Of a stretch of 64,000 nt of DNA, positions 9,591-16,118 are shown in pieces. Numbering within the stretch: position 1 is the first letter of the stretch; the number at the start of each line of letters is the position of its first letter. Source of the stretch: Chitinophagales bacterium (GTDB lineage Bacteria; Bacteroidota; Bacteroidia; Chitinophagales; Chitinophagaceae). The notes under the pieces are model-generated. The model searched no databases. It was not told where the DNA came from and saw nothing but the letters and a program-made list of their open reading frames with translations. The stretch spans positions 17,134 through 81,133 of the forward strand of contig JAATFV010000123.1 in assembly GCA_015655015.1 (NCBI GenBank), read 5' to 3'. A program made the position numbers and the translations under genes.

Positions 9591-10128
9591 GATCTATCGG
9601 GAAATTGATCATGATCTCATATTCTCCACCGAGCTGGCGTAGTGCATCCTTCCATATTTCATCCGGCTTTTTATGAAACACTAATTTGCGGCTCGCCTGT
9701 ACGGTAAGCCAGGATTTTTCTTTTAGTTCATCCGCCAGCTGGCCACTGCCCCAGCCGGAATAGCCGATATAGAAACGGATCTTTCCGGGGTCCACCTCTC
9801 CCGCCCGGATAAGCTCAACGGCCGTTTCAAAATTGCCTCCCCAGAATACCCCGTCCACGATCTCATACCCTCCAATGATCTTGTCCGGGTATTGATGCAG
9901 GAAATGGATCGTATCCATTTGTACAGGACCTCCATGGTAAACGGGCAGCTTCAGGTCGTCCAGTCCGCTCACCAGCTCATTGAGCGTATAATCGTAATTT
10001 TTGTTTAATACAAATCCAAAACTCCCCTCATCCTGGTGTTCGCACAGGAACACCACCGTCCTCATGAAATTGGGATCTTTCAAAAAGGGGTCTGCTATCA
10101 ACAATATGCCAGGCGCCGGGCTCTCCAT
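9577..10128 (-). CDS. YqgE/AlgH family protein (UPF0301)
   Basis: This 183-residue protein has the family hallmarks: GILLIADPFLKDPNFMRTVVFLCEH near the N-terminus, SFGFVLNK, the YHGGPVQMDTIHFLH block, and FYIGYSGWGSGQL. A start at the ATG giving MESPAPGILL matches the family length; an extension to 10224 has no similarity. Proteins of this family were named after a Pseudomonas alginate regulator, but the biochemical role is not settled. It is transcribed towards the 9550-9590 hairpin and away from the histidine kinase gene. Confidence 0.9.
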   Translation of the reverse strand: MESPAPGILLIADPFLKDPNFMRTVVFLCEHQDEGSFGFVLNKNYDYTLNELVSGLDDLKLPVYHGGPVQMDTIHFLHQYPDKIIGGYEIVDGVFWGGNFETAVELIRAGEVDPGKIRFYIGYSGWGSGQLADELKEKSWLTVQASRKLVFHKKPDEIWKDALRQLGGEYEIMINFPIDPQLN

Positions 10129-10311
10129 ATTATCTAAATTAAGTAATCCTGGGAGATAACAAAATGCTTTTTTACCTGGTTGCCACTGCCCTGTTAGTCC
10201 GTATGCCCCTGAAAAATGCCTCATTTTAGATCGAAATCCCTTTTCTTTGTGAAACCTTCGTTAAAACTCCCTGTTGACGGGCATTGACAAGGCTGTCCCC
10301 TATCCTTTCGA

Positions 10312-10320
10312 TAAATTTGC
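10312..10320 (+). promoter_or_regulatory. Promoter -7 element for the histidine kinase gene
   Basis: TAAATTTGC matches TAnnTTTG exactly. A TTG at 10284-10286 could be the -33 element, although the 25-bp gap is longer than usual. The element lies inside the longest open frame of the kinase, so translation should begin downstream of it. Confidence 0.6.
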
Positions 10321-10342
10321 AGTTGGACTAAAAAGCAACGGA

Positions 10343-11698
10343 TTGAAAAAAATTTTCCCTATCATTTTCTTTTTGATCATCTTGTCGCTCACCGGGATCA
10401 TCTATATCCAGATCAACTGGATCGTGACCATGGTGGAGAACAAACAGGAACTTTTGAAGGATAAGCTCTCTCGTGCCCTTAATGATGTAGGCCATGACCT
10501 GGTCGAACAACGGGAAGCCTCTCCGAATATCAAAACGTTGCGGATAAGACCCGGCATCACCTGGCGCCCTTCCGATCAGTTCCTCAATGAATTGATGAAG
10601 ACCCCCACGGTGGCCGAACGGTTCACCGTCGAAGATATCAATGAAAAATTGCAGAAGGCACTTGCTTTCAGGGGATTAAAAGGTGTACAATTTGATTTCT
10701 GCGTGTCTGCTGACATGGGGCCTTCCAACCTGTCATTCAGATCGGAAGTCCGTTCTCCCGGATTCCAGAGAGCAGCAGAAGACAGCGCGAATAATCTCCG
10801 GGTCTTCTATCCCCTGATGGCCCCTGCCGATGCCGATATGGGCGGCACCTTACCGGCAGAAATACTCATTGCGGTGATCCATAACTACAAGAGTATTGTC
10901 CTCGGTGAAATGAAAGTAATGATCATCGTAGCTATATTATTCACCCTGGTGATTATTGCCGCCTTTTATGTCACTGTAAATGCCCTGTTGCGTCAGAAGA
11001 AGCTGAGCGAGATCAAGAATGACTTCATCAATAACATGACGCACGAATTCAAGACTCCCCTGGCCACTATTTCACTGGCTGTGGACGCATTGCGGAATGA
11101 AAAGGTAGTCCAGGACCGGCAAAAATCCGAATATTTCTCGGGTATTATTAAAGAGGAGAACAAACGGATGAACAAGCAGGTGGAGACCATCCTTCAGGCC
11201 TCTTTACTCGATCGCCGGGAGCAGCAGCTCAATCTTCGCCCCATTCATGCCCATACGATCATCCAGGAGGCGATGGAAAACTTCCAGCTGCAGCTGGATG
11301 GGAAAGGGGGAAGGGCGGAACTGCAGCTGAATGCAAAGAATGACCTGGTGGAGGCGGATGAGGTCCATTTTACGAACCTCATATCCAACCTGATCGATAA
11401 CGCGGTGAAATATTCAAAGGACCAGCTGCTGATCCATATCACTACCCACAGTACGTCCAGGAGCCTCATCATACGCATAGAGGATAATGGAATCGGCATG
11501 AGCAAGGAGACACAGCGCCGTATCTTCGAAAAGTTCTACCGGGCCCATACGGGGAACCTCCATAATGTCAAGGGCTTTGGTCTGGGGCTGAGCTATGTAA
11601 AGACCATCGTGGAGGCTCACCATGGAAAGATCAAGGTGGAAAGCCTCACCGGCAAAGGCACGACCTTCACCCTGGAATTTCCGTTGAAGAAAGCGTGA
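10343..11698 (+). CDS. Membrane sensor histidine kinase, orphan
   Basis: With the TTG start at 10343 the protein has 451 residues. A first membrane helix (about 5-30) is followed by a periplasmic sensor region of about 160 residues and a second helix (about 191-215). The H-box is FINNMTHEFKTPLATISL, with the phosphorylated histidine at 234. Then come an N-box (SNLIDNAVKYS), G1 (RIEDNGIGM), F-box (FEKFYR) and G2 (KGFGLGLSYVKTIVEAHHG). It would autophosphorylate and pass phosphate to a response regulator. None lies next to it, which is unusual because close relatives often pair with an OmpR-type regulator. The start is chosen because a promoter element lies within the longer frame beginning at 10274. 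Confidence 0.9.
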   Translation: MKKIFPIIFFLIILSLTGIIYIQINWIVTMVENKQELLKDKLSRALNDVGHDLVEQREASPNIKTLRIRPGITWRPSDQFLNELMKTPTVAERFTVEDINEKLQKALAFRGLKGVQFDFCVSADMGPSNLSFRSEVRSPGFQRAAEDSANNLRVFYPLMAPADADMGGTLPAEILIAVIHNYKSIVLGEMKVMIIVAILFTLVIIAAFYVTVNALLRQKKLSEIKNDFINNMTHEFKTPLATISLAVDALRNEKVVQDRQKSEYFSGIIKEENKRMNKQVETILQASLLDRREQQLNLRPIHAHTIIQEAMENFQLQLDGKGGRAELQLNAKNDLVEADEVHFTNLISNLIDNAVKYSKDQLLIHITTHSTSRSLIIRIEDNGIGMSKETQRRIFEKFYRAHTGNLHNVKGFGLGLSYVKTIVEAHHGKIKVESLTGKGTTFTLEFPLKKA

Positions 11699-11704
11699 TC
11701 CATC

Positions 11705-12976
11705 CTACCGCAATAACAAACATCCGTCCACATAACTCAGGAAGCGGAACCGCTGCTCCAGCGCATAGTCATAGACCTTTCTCCAATCCTCTCCGATCAG
11801 GGAGGCGACCAGGAGCAGCAGGGTCGATTCCGGCTGATGGAAATTGGTGATAAGCCCTGTGGCTATTTTCCAGCTATATCCCGGTGTGATCAGCAATTGT
11901 GTCTTTGTGACGAGCCGGGTCAATGCCTGCCTGTCCATCCAGTCCAGCAGGGCGGCGAGCGCTGTCAGCGGGCTGCTGACCACTTTGCCGGATTGATAAG
12001 CATCCCACTGTCCCACCGCCAGCTCCTCCAACGGGATGGCCTGGTTCTGGCAGACCTTTATCCCCAGCCAGTACAGGCTTTCGATCGTTCGGGCGGAAGT
12101 GGTGCCTACCGGGATCACCGGTCGTTCGGCTTTCAGCGTTTCCGATACTTCGATTATTGTATCCCGTAATACTTCTATAAATTCAACATGCATGACATGC
12201 TGTTCCATGGTAGGGGCTTTTACCGGCAGGAAAGTTCCGGCTCCTACATGGAGGGTAACAAAGGCCCGATCGATATGTCGGGCGTCCAGTGAGCTGAAAA
12301 TGGCTTCCGTGAAATGAAGACCGGCCGTGGGCGCTGCTACCGACCCGTCGTACCGGGCATACACGGTTTGGTATCGTTCGCTATCGGATTTTTCAGCCGT
12401 CCGGCGGATATAGGGTGGGAGAGGGATCAGCCCTGCCTGGTGCAGCAGCTCTGCAAAGGTGAGATGGGCAGGTTCCCAGGATAGTTCGATGAGGAAGGAG
12501 CCCTCCAGCTTGGAAATGTATCGGGCTTCCAGGGTGATCGTGGAGGCGACCTGTTCGTCCGTCATTTGGCAGGTCGTCTGGTTGGATGCCTGTTCGATTG
12601 ACCGGATAAGTACCTGTCCCGGTTTCCATTTCGAGGCGCCCCCGATCAGGCATTTCCACCGGACCTTTCCTTGCTGCATCATGGCTGCCGTGATCCCTGT
12701 ATATTCCGGAGCAGGCTCCAGGCAGAATAATTCGATCTGTGCTCCGGTTGATTTCCGGAAAAGGATCCTTGCCTCCACTACTTTGGTGTCGTTAAAGATG
12801 AGTAGGGAATTTTCGGGGATGTGTGCTGTAATGTGGCGGTAGACATCTTCATGGATGTTGCCGTTCTGATAGATGAGGAGGCGGCTGGCGTCTCTTTCTT
12901 CCAGGGGATAGCGGGCGATGGATTCGTCAGGCAGTTCGTAGCTGTAGTCAGCTATGGAGATATTTTTAGGATGCAT
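11705..12976 (-). CDS. queA: S-adenosylmethionine:tRNA ribosyltransferase-isomerase
   Basis: QueA transfers and isomerises the ribosyl part of S-adenosylmethionine onto 7-aminomethyl-7-deazaguanine in tRNA, giving epoxyqueuosine at the wobble position of GUN anticodons. Family blocks are visible: DYSYELPDESIARYPLEERDASRLL, LLIFNDTKVVEARI, YQTVYARYDGSVAAPTAGLHFTE, VTLHVGAGTFLPV, and NFHQPESTLLLLVAS near the end. The 423 residues exceed the about 356 of E. coli; extra length in the central region is common in Bacteroidota. It is convergent with the histidine kinase gene, 6 bp apart. Confidence 0.97.
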   Translation of the reverse strand: MHPKNISIADYSYELPDESIARYPLEERDASRLLIYQNGNIHEDVYRHITAHIPENSLLIFNDTKVVEARILFRKSTGAQIELFCLEPAPEYTGITAAMMQQGKVRWKCLIGGASKWKPGQVLIRSIEQASNQTTCQMTDEQVASTITLEARYISKLEGSFLIELSWEPAHLTFAELLHQAGLIPLPPYIRRTAEKSDSERYQTVYARYDGSVAAPTAGLHFTEAIFSSLDARHIDRAFVTLHVGAGTFLPVKAPTMEQHVMHVEFIEVLRDTIIEVSETLKAERPVIPVGTTSARTIESLYWLGIKVCQNQAIPLEELAVGQWDAYQSGKVVSSPLTALAALLDWMDRQALTRLVTKTQLLITPGYSWKIATGLITNFHQPESTLLLLVASLIGEDWRKVYDYALEQRFRFLSYVDGCLLLR

Positions 12977-12982
12977 AGATGA

Positions 12983-12999
12983 GGCGGCTAACTGCCGCC
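12983..12999 (-). other. Hairpin in the queA leader
   Basis: GGCGGC, loop TAACT, GCCGCC lies 7 bp upstream of the queA ATG. On the minus strand it falls between a TACATTCG sequence (one mismatch to TAnnTTTG, near 13015-13022) and the start codon. It is too short to match a preQ1 riboswitch. Confidence 0.35.
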
Positions 13000-13069
13000 G
13001 GTTTTGATTTTGGGCGAATGTACGAAATACCGCCTGCCCGGCTGCACTATTGACGACTACCCTGCCTGC

Positions 13070-13094
13070 AAAAACAGAAGCCCCAAAGAGGGGC
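13070..13094 (-). terminator. Weak terminator after the Rpn-like gene
   Basis: On the minus strand GCCCC/GGGGC (13080-13084 with 13090-13094) forms a 5-bp stem followed by a T-rich tract. It lies about 45 bp past the stop codon of the nuclease-like gene. Confidence 0.4.
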
Positions 13095-13135
13095 CGGACA
13101 TGTTTTAAAGTCGAAATAAAAGGAAAGGTAAACGC

Positions 13136-14008
13136 TTATTTTAATTTTAAGTTCTTCTTCACTTTTTCTACAAAGGCTTCGGTAACATTACCTAAACTGG
13201 CAATTTTGGCTGCCGTAAAATCAGTGTTGAGCAGAAGGTTCTTTACAAAAATTTCCTTCCCTTGCTCCATCCCTTCTTTTTGTCCAAGCAGGTAGAAAAT
13301 GTCCTTTTCCTTTGTTATGTATTTTGCAATGCTATCCATGAATTGTAAACTTTCTACCCCTAAGTTACGTAATTGCGCCAATATTCGCAACTGCCGTATG
13401 TGCCTGAGTTTGGAAAAATTCCCTTTTGAAGAGGTAATGACTTGTTTCACAATATTTTCTATGACCTGCCCGGAATCCCCATTGCCCAGGTTGGCTAAAA
13501 TAGCCAGCATTTTTTCTTCCGGATTATCCGAATGAAGGAATAGGTGATAATCAACGGCTGAGAGAGCTATCAGCTGGTATCTGAAACTCATTGGCTTCGA
13601 AAGTAGATGGTCAGGCATAATCGGATCACCGGCACCGATGTAAATGACAAATTGCCGCACCGGAAGCTTGTATTTTCGCAGGAGCATGATATAATATTCT
13701 GCCATCCGGAATACCATTTCAGGCTCGTCTTCTACCTGAAATTCGATATGCAGCACAAAAGTTTCACCGTATTGGTCGGTCACCTTTTTCAGCACATCCG
13801 GTTTGCGTTCTTTAGTATGCTGTATGTCATCCGGTAGTTCCTCGGTATGTACGGCATGAATATCAAACAGATTTTTAGCAGGAACAGCACGCCTGGAAAG
13901 GAAAATATCAACGGGGCTAATGGCCCTATTTACAAGCAACGGCTGATTTTTCGCACAAATTGTCTTCCCTCCTTCTCTTTGGTAAAGCCTCTTTTCAAGG
14001 ATATCCAC
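13136..14008 (-). CDS. Rpn/YhgA-like PD-(D/E)XK nuclease-family protein
   Basis: This 290-residue protein (GTG start at 14008) resembles Rpn/YhgA recombination-promoting nucleases and related DUF4351-type proteins. The core contains EELPDDIQHTKERKPDVLKKV and then VLHIEFQVEDEPEMVFRMAEYY. The aspartate of RKPD and the E-x-Q of IEFQ match the PD-(D/E)XK pattern with Q in place of K. The C-terminus (GMEQGKEIFVKNLL, then a helical tail) is typical. The first about 45 residues do not look like the expected start (usually a conserved DKIFKEN-like segment). An in-frame stop two codons before the GTG prevents further extension, so the 5' end may be degenerate. These proteins are linked to mobile DNA, but no insertion ends are seen. 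Confidence 0.7.
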   Translation of the reverse strand: MDILEKRLYQREGGKTICAKNQPLLVNRAISPVDIFLSRRAVPAKNLFDIHAVHTEELPDDIQHTKERKPDVLKKVTDQYGETFVLHIEFQVEDEPEMVFRMAEYYIMLLRKYKLPVRQFVIYIGAGDPIMPDHLLSKPMSFRYQLIALSAVDYHLFLHSDNPEEKMLAILANLGNGDSGQVIENIVKQVITSSKGNFSKLRHIRQLRILAQLRNLGVESLQFMDSIAKYITKEKDIFYLLGQKEGMEQGKEIFVKNLLLNTDFTAAKIASLGNVTEAFVEKVKKNLKLK

Positions 14009-14140
14009 AGCTTATCCACCGCAATTCACACTCAATGCACATCTTCCCAGCCATTTCGCGGGGGCCAGCCCCATCAAAAACCGCTCCCCATAAGGTAATA
14101 CACTGTTGTGGAAAAATTAAATTTTTCAAATTCCCTTCTG

Positions 14141-14170
14141 AAAGTGGGAAAAAGTGTTATTTTGTGTTAG
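14141..14170 (+). promoter_or_regulatory. Putative MraZ operator: 10-bp phased GTG repeats
   Basis: Three successive 10-bp units, AAAGTGGGAA, AAAGTGTTAT and TTTGTGTTAG, place GTG once per helical turn just upstream of a TATAATTTG promoter-like sequence (14177-14185) and the mraZ start at 14202. Known MraZ proteins bind direct TGGG/GTGG repeats with 10-bp phasing upstream of their own operon, so autoregulation is likely. Confidence 0.65.
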
Positions 14171-14176
14171 TTATTG

Positions 14177-14185
14177 TATAATTTG
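14177..14185 (+). promoter_or_regulatory. Putative promoter of the mraZ/dcw cluster
   Basis: TATAATTTG resembles both TATAAT and the Bacteroidota -7 element (TAATTTG is one base short of TAnnTTTG). It lies 17 bp before the mraZ ATG and directly after the GTG repeats, so a bound MraZ would overlap the -33 region. Confidence 0.5.
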
Positions 14186-14201
14186 AATCAACTCCTCATA
14201 A

Positions 14202-14693
14202 ATGATTGGTTTTCTGGGCGAATACGAAGCTACATTGGACTCGAAAGGGCGCTTCCTGCTCCCGGTCGGCTTCAAGAAGCAGTTGCCCGAAGACGGTAAC
14301 ACTCAATTCGTAGTGAACAGGGGATTTGAAAAGTGCCTGAGTCTCTATCCAATGAAAAGCTGGGAACCCATTTTTGCCGGAATTAGCCAATTAAATGATT
14401 TTGATCCCAAAGTTCGTGAATTCAGAAGATATTTCCTGAACGGGGCCACCATGACAGAATTGGATTCAGCCGGCAGATTGCTTATCCCTCAGAATCTGAA
14501 AGAACACGCCAGCCTTGAAAAAGATATCGTGCTGGTGTCCGCAGTAAATAAAATCGAAATCTGGGATAAAACTAAGTACCAACAGTTCTTTGAATCTTTT
14601 TCACCGGAGGCATTCAGCAGCCTGGCTAACCAGGTAATGAATCCCGGAGGAGCTCAGCCTGGAGGAATCAACCCTGGAGGGACCATCCAGTGA
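14202..14693 (+). CDS. mraZ: Transcriptional regulator MraZ
   Basis: MraZ is a ring-forming DNA-binding protein with two SpoVT-AbrB-like domains that controls the first genes of the division cluster. The two halves are visible: GEYEATLDSKGRFLLPVGFKKQL near the start and the matching TMTELDSAGRLLIPQNLKEHA in the middle, each with the D-x-x-G-R-x-x-(L/I)-P signature. The 163-residue length includes a C-terminal tail with three PGG repeats (PGGAQ, PGGIN, PGGTI) encoded by a 15-bp minisatellite. The stop codon overlaps the rsmH start in GTGA. Confidence 0.97.
   Translation: MIGFLGEYEATLDSKGRFLLPVGFKKQLPEDGNTQFVVNRGFEKCLSLYPMKSWEPIFAGISQLNDFDPKVREFRRYFLNGATMTELDSAGRLLIPQNLKEHASLEKDIVLVSAVNKIEIWDKTKYQQFFESFSPEAFSSLANQVMNPGGAQPGGINPGGTIQ
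14646..14680 (+). repeat. 15-bp repeats carrying three GGAGG sequences at the mraZ 3' end
   Basis: GGAGG occurs at 14646, 14661 and 14676, exactly 15 bp apart. The repeats encode the PGG tail of MraZ. The last GGAGG is 9 bases before the rsmH GTG start, ideal Shine-Dalgarno spacing. Confidence 0.75.
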
Positions 14694-15622
14694 CGACCAG
14701 CTCCCCTTCAGACTATCACGTTCCTGTGATGCTGCAGGAGACATTGGATGGATTACAGATACAGCCGGAAGGAATCTACGTCGACTGCACCTTCGGCGGT
14801 GGAGGCCATTCGAAAGGAATTCTGGAGAAATTAAGCGGGAAAGGCAGACTGCTCGCCTTTGATCAGGACAGTGACGCCCGGCGCAACCTGCCGGATGACG
14901 CCCGGTTCACTTTTCTCCCCCACAACTTTCGCCATATCGGTCGTTTCCTCCGCCTGCATAACGTCTCACATGTTCATGGTATCCTGGCTGACCTGGGAGT
15001 GAGCAGCCACCAGTTCAATCAACCCGACCGGGGATTTTCCACCCGGTTCGAAGGAGACCTGGACATGAGAATGGACCAGCGACAGGCCCTGGCTGCTTTC
15101 GATCTCGTCAACACCTACTCCGAACAGCAATTGCATAAGCTCTTCGAACAGTATGGTGAAGTGACCAACGCAAAGACCCTGGCCAGGACGATCGTAGAGC
15201 TGCGCCGCTCCGTCTCGCTGAAGACCATTCCAAACTTTAAAGCTGCCCTGGCCAGCGTGGTGAAAGGGAATCCCAACAAATACTTTGCCCAGGTTTTCCA
15301 GGCTTTGCGCATCGAAGTCAATGACGAATTGGGAGCTTTGAAAGAAATGCTGCAACAAGTACCTGGCCTCCTCCTACCCGGCGGACGTGTAGTCCTGATC
15401 ACTTTCCATTCTCTGGAAGACAGGCTCGTTAAGAACTTCTTTAAAAAAGGTTCTTTTGAGGAAGAAGACCAATCAGATCCCTTCGGGAAAAGCACGGTAA
15501 CTCCCCTTTTAAAAACCATTACCAAAAAACCGATTATCCCCGGCGATAAAGAATTGAAAGAAAATCCCAGAGCCCGCAGCGCCAAACTTCGGGTCGCGGA
15601 ACGCATACCTCCCGCCCCTTAG
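14690..15622 (+). CDS. rsmH: 16S rRNA (cytosine-1402 N4)-methyltransferase
   Basis: RsmH (MraW) uses S-adenosylmethionine to methylate N4 of C1402 in 16S rRNA, tuning the P site. The 310 residues carry HVPVMLQETLDGL, the SAM-binding GIYVDCTFGGGGHSKGIL, HGILADLGVSSHQFNQPDRGFS, RMD and the C-terminal ITFHSLEDRLVKNFF plus NPRARSAKLRVAERI. The GTG start overlaps the mraZ stop (GTGA), which indicates translational coupling; three GGAGG motifs precede it. Confidence 0.98.
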   Translation: MTTSSPSDYHVPVMLQETLDGLQIQPEGIYVDCTFGGGGHSKGILEKLSGKGRLLAFDQDSDARRNLPDDARFTFLPHNFRHIGRFLRLHNVSHVHGILADLGVSSHQFNQPDRGFSTRFEGDLDMRMDQRQALAAFDLVNTYSEQQLHKLFEQYGEVTNAKTLARTIVELRRSVSLKTIPNFKAALASVVKGNPNKYFAQVFQALRIEVNDELGALKEMLQQVPGLLLPGGRVVLITFHSLEDRLVKNFFKKGSFEEEDQSDPFGKSTVTPLLKTITKKPIIPGDKELKENPRARSAKLRVAERIPPAP

Positions 15623-15685
15623 CTCCTGTCCCCTTAAAGAGAGGCTGAGAACGGGAGCACGGATCTAAAAGTTTTTTGAACGAAT

Positions 15686-16105
15686 ATGAAAATGAAAGAG
15701 GAAGATGAAAATATAGAAGTGGACCCCGGTGGGGAAAACGCACCCGACAAGGAAAAAAAGAAGGCCCTGAAAGCTGCTGCCAGAGGCACCGCGGAAGCTT
15801 CGGCCCGGATCCGCTGGCGGCCCGGATTGAGCTACCGCTGGATCATGAAAAACATACCCTTTTTCCTTTTTCTTGCGGGCCTGGCAGTGATCTATATCTA
15901 TAACGGCCATTATGCCGATAAGATCAACCGGGATATCACCCGGACAAACAAAGAGTTAAAAGAATTACAATACGAATACAAGACATTGAAAAGTGAAGTG
16001 ATGTTCAGAAGCAAACAAAGCGAATTGGCAAAGGCCGTCGAACCTTTCGGACTGAAAGAATTGACCACCCCCCCCGTTGTTTTGATGGACAGCACAAAAA
16101 AATGA
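15686..16105 (+). CDS. ftsL: FtsL-like divisome membrane protein
   Basis: This 139-residue protein has an acidic then basic cytoplasmic N-terminus (about 1-52), one membrane helix (about 56-73, PFFLFLAGLAVIYIY) and a periplasmic coiled coil (about 80-110, INRDITRTNKELKELQYEYKTLKSE). This FtsL-like topology, and its position between rsmH and ftsI, support the call; FtsL sequences are poorly conserved. It should join FtsB-like and FtsQ proteins to activate FtsW-FtsI. The 51-residue N-terminal region is longer than in E. coli. Confidence 0.85.
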   Translation: MKMKEEDENIEVDPGGENAPDKEKKKALKAAARGTAEASARIRWRPGLSYRWIMKNIPFFLFLAGLAVIYIYNGHYADKINRDITRTNKELKELQYEYKTLKSEVMFRSKQSELAKAVEPFGLKELTTPPVVLMDSTKK

Positions 16106-16118
16106 GCATCGGTTTTTT

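Noticed and set aside
12977..13035. preQ1 riboswitch upstream of queA
   Set aside because: Only a simple 6-bp hairpin is present; the short A-rich pseudoknot tail of preQ1 aptamers is missing.
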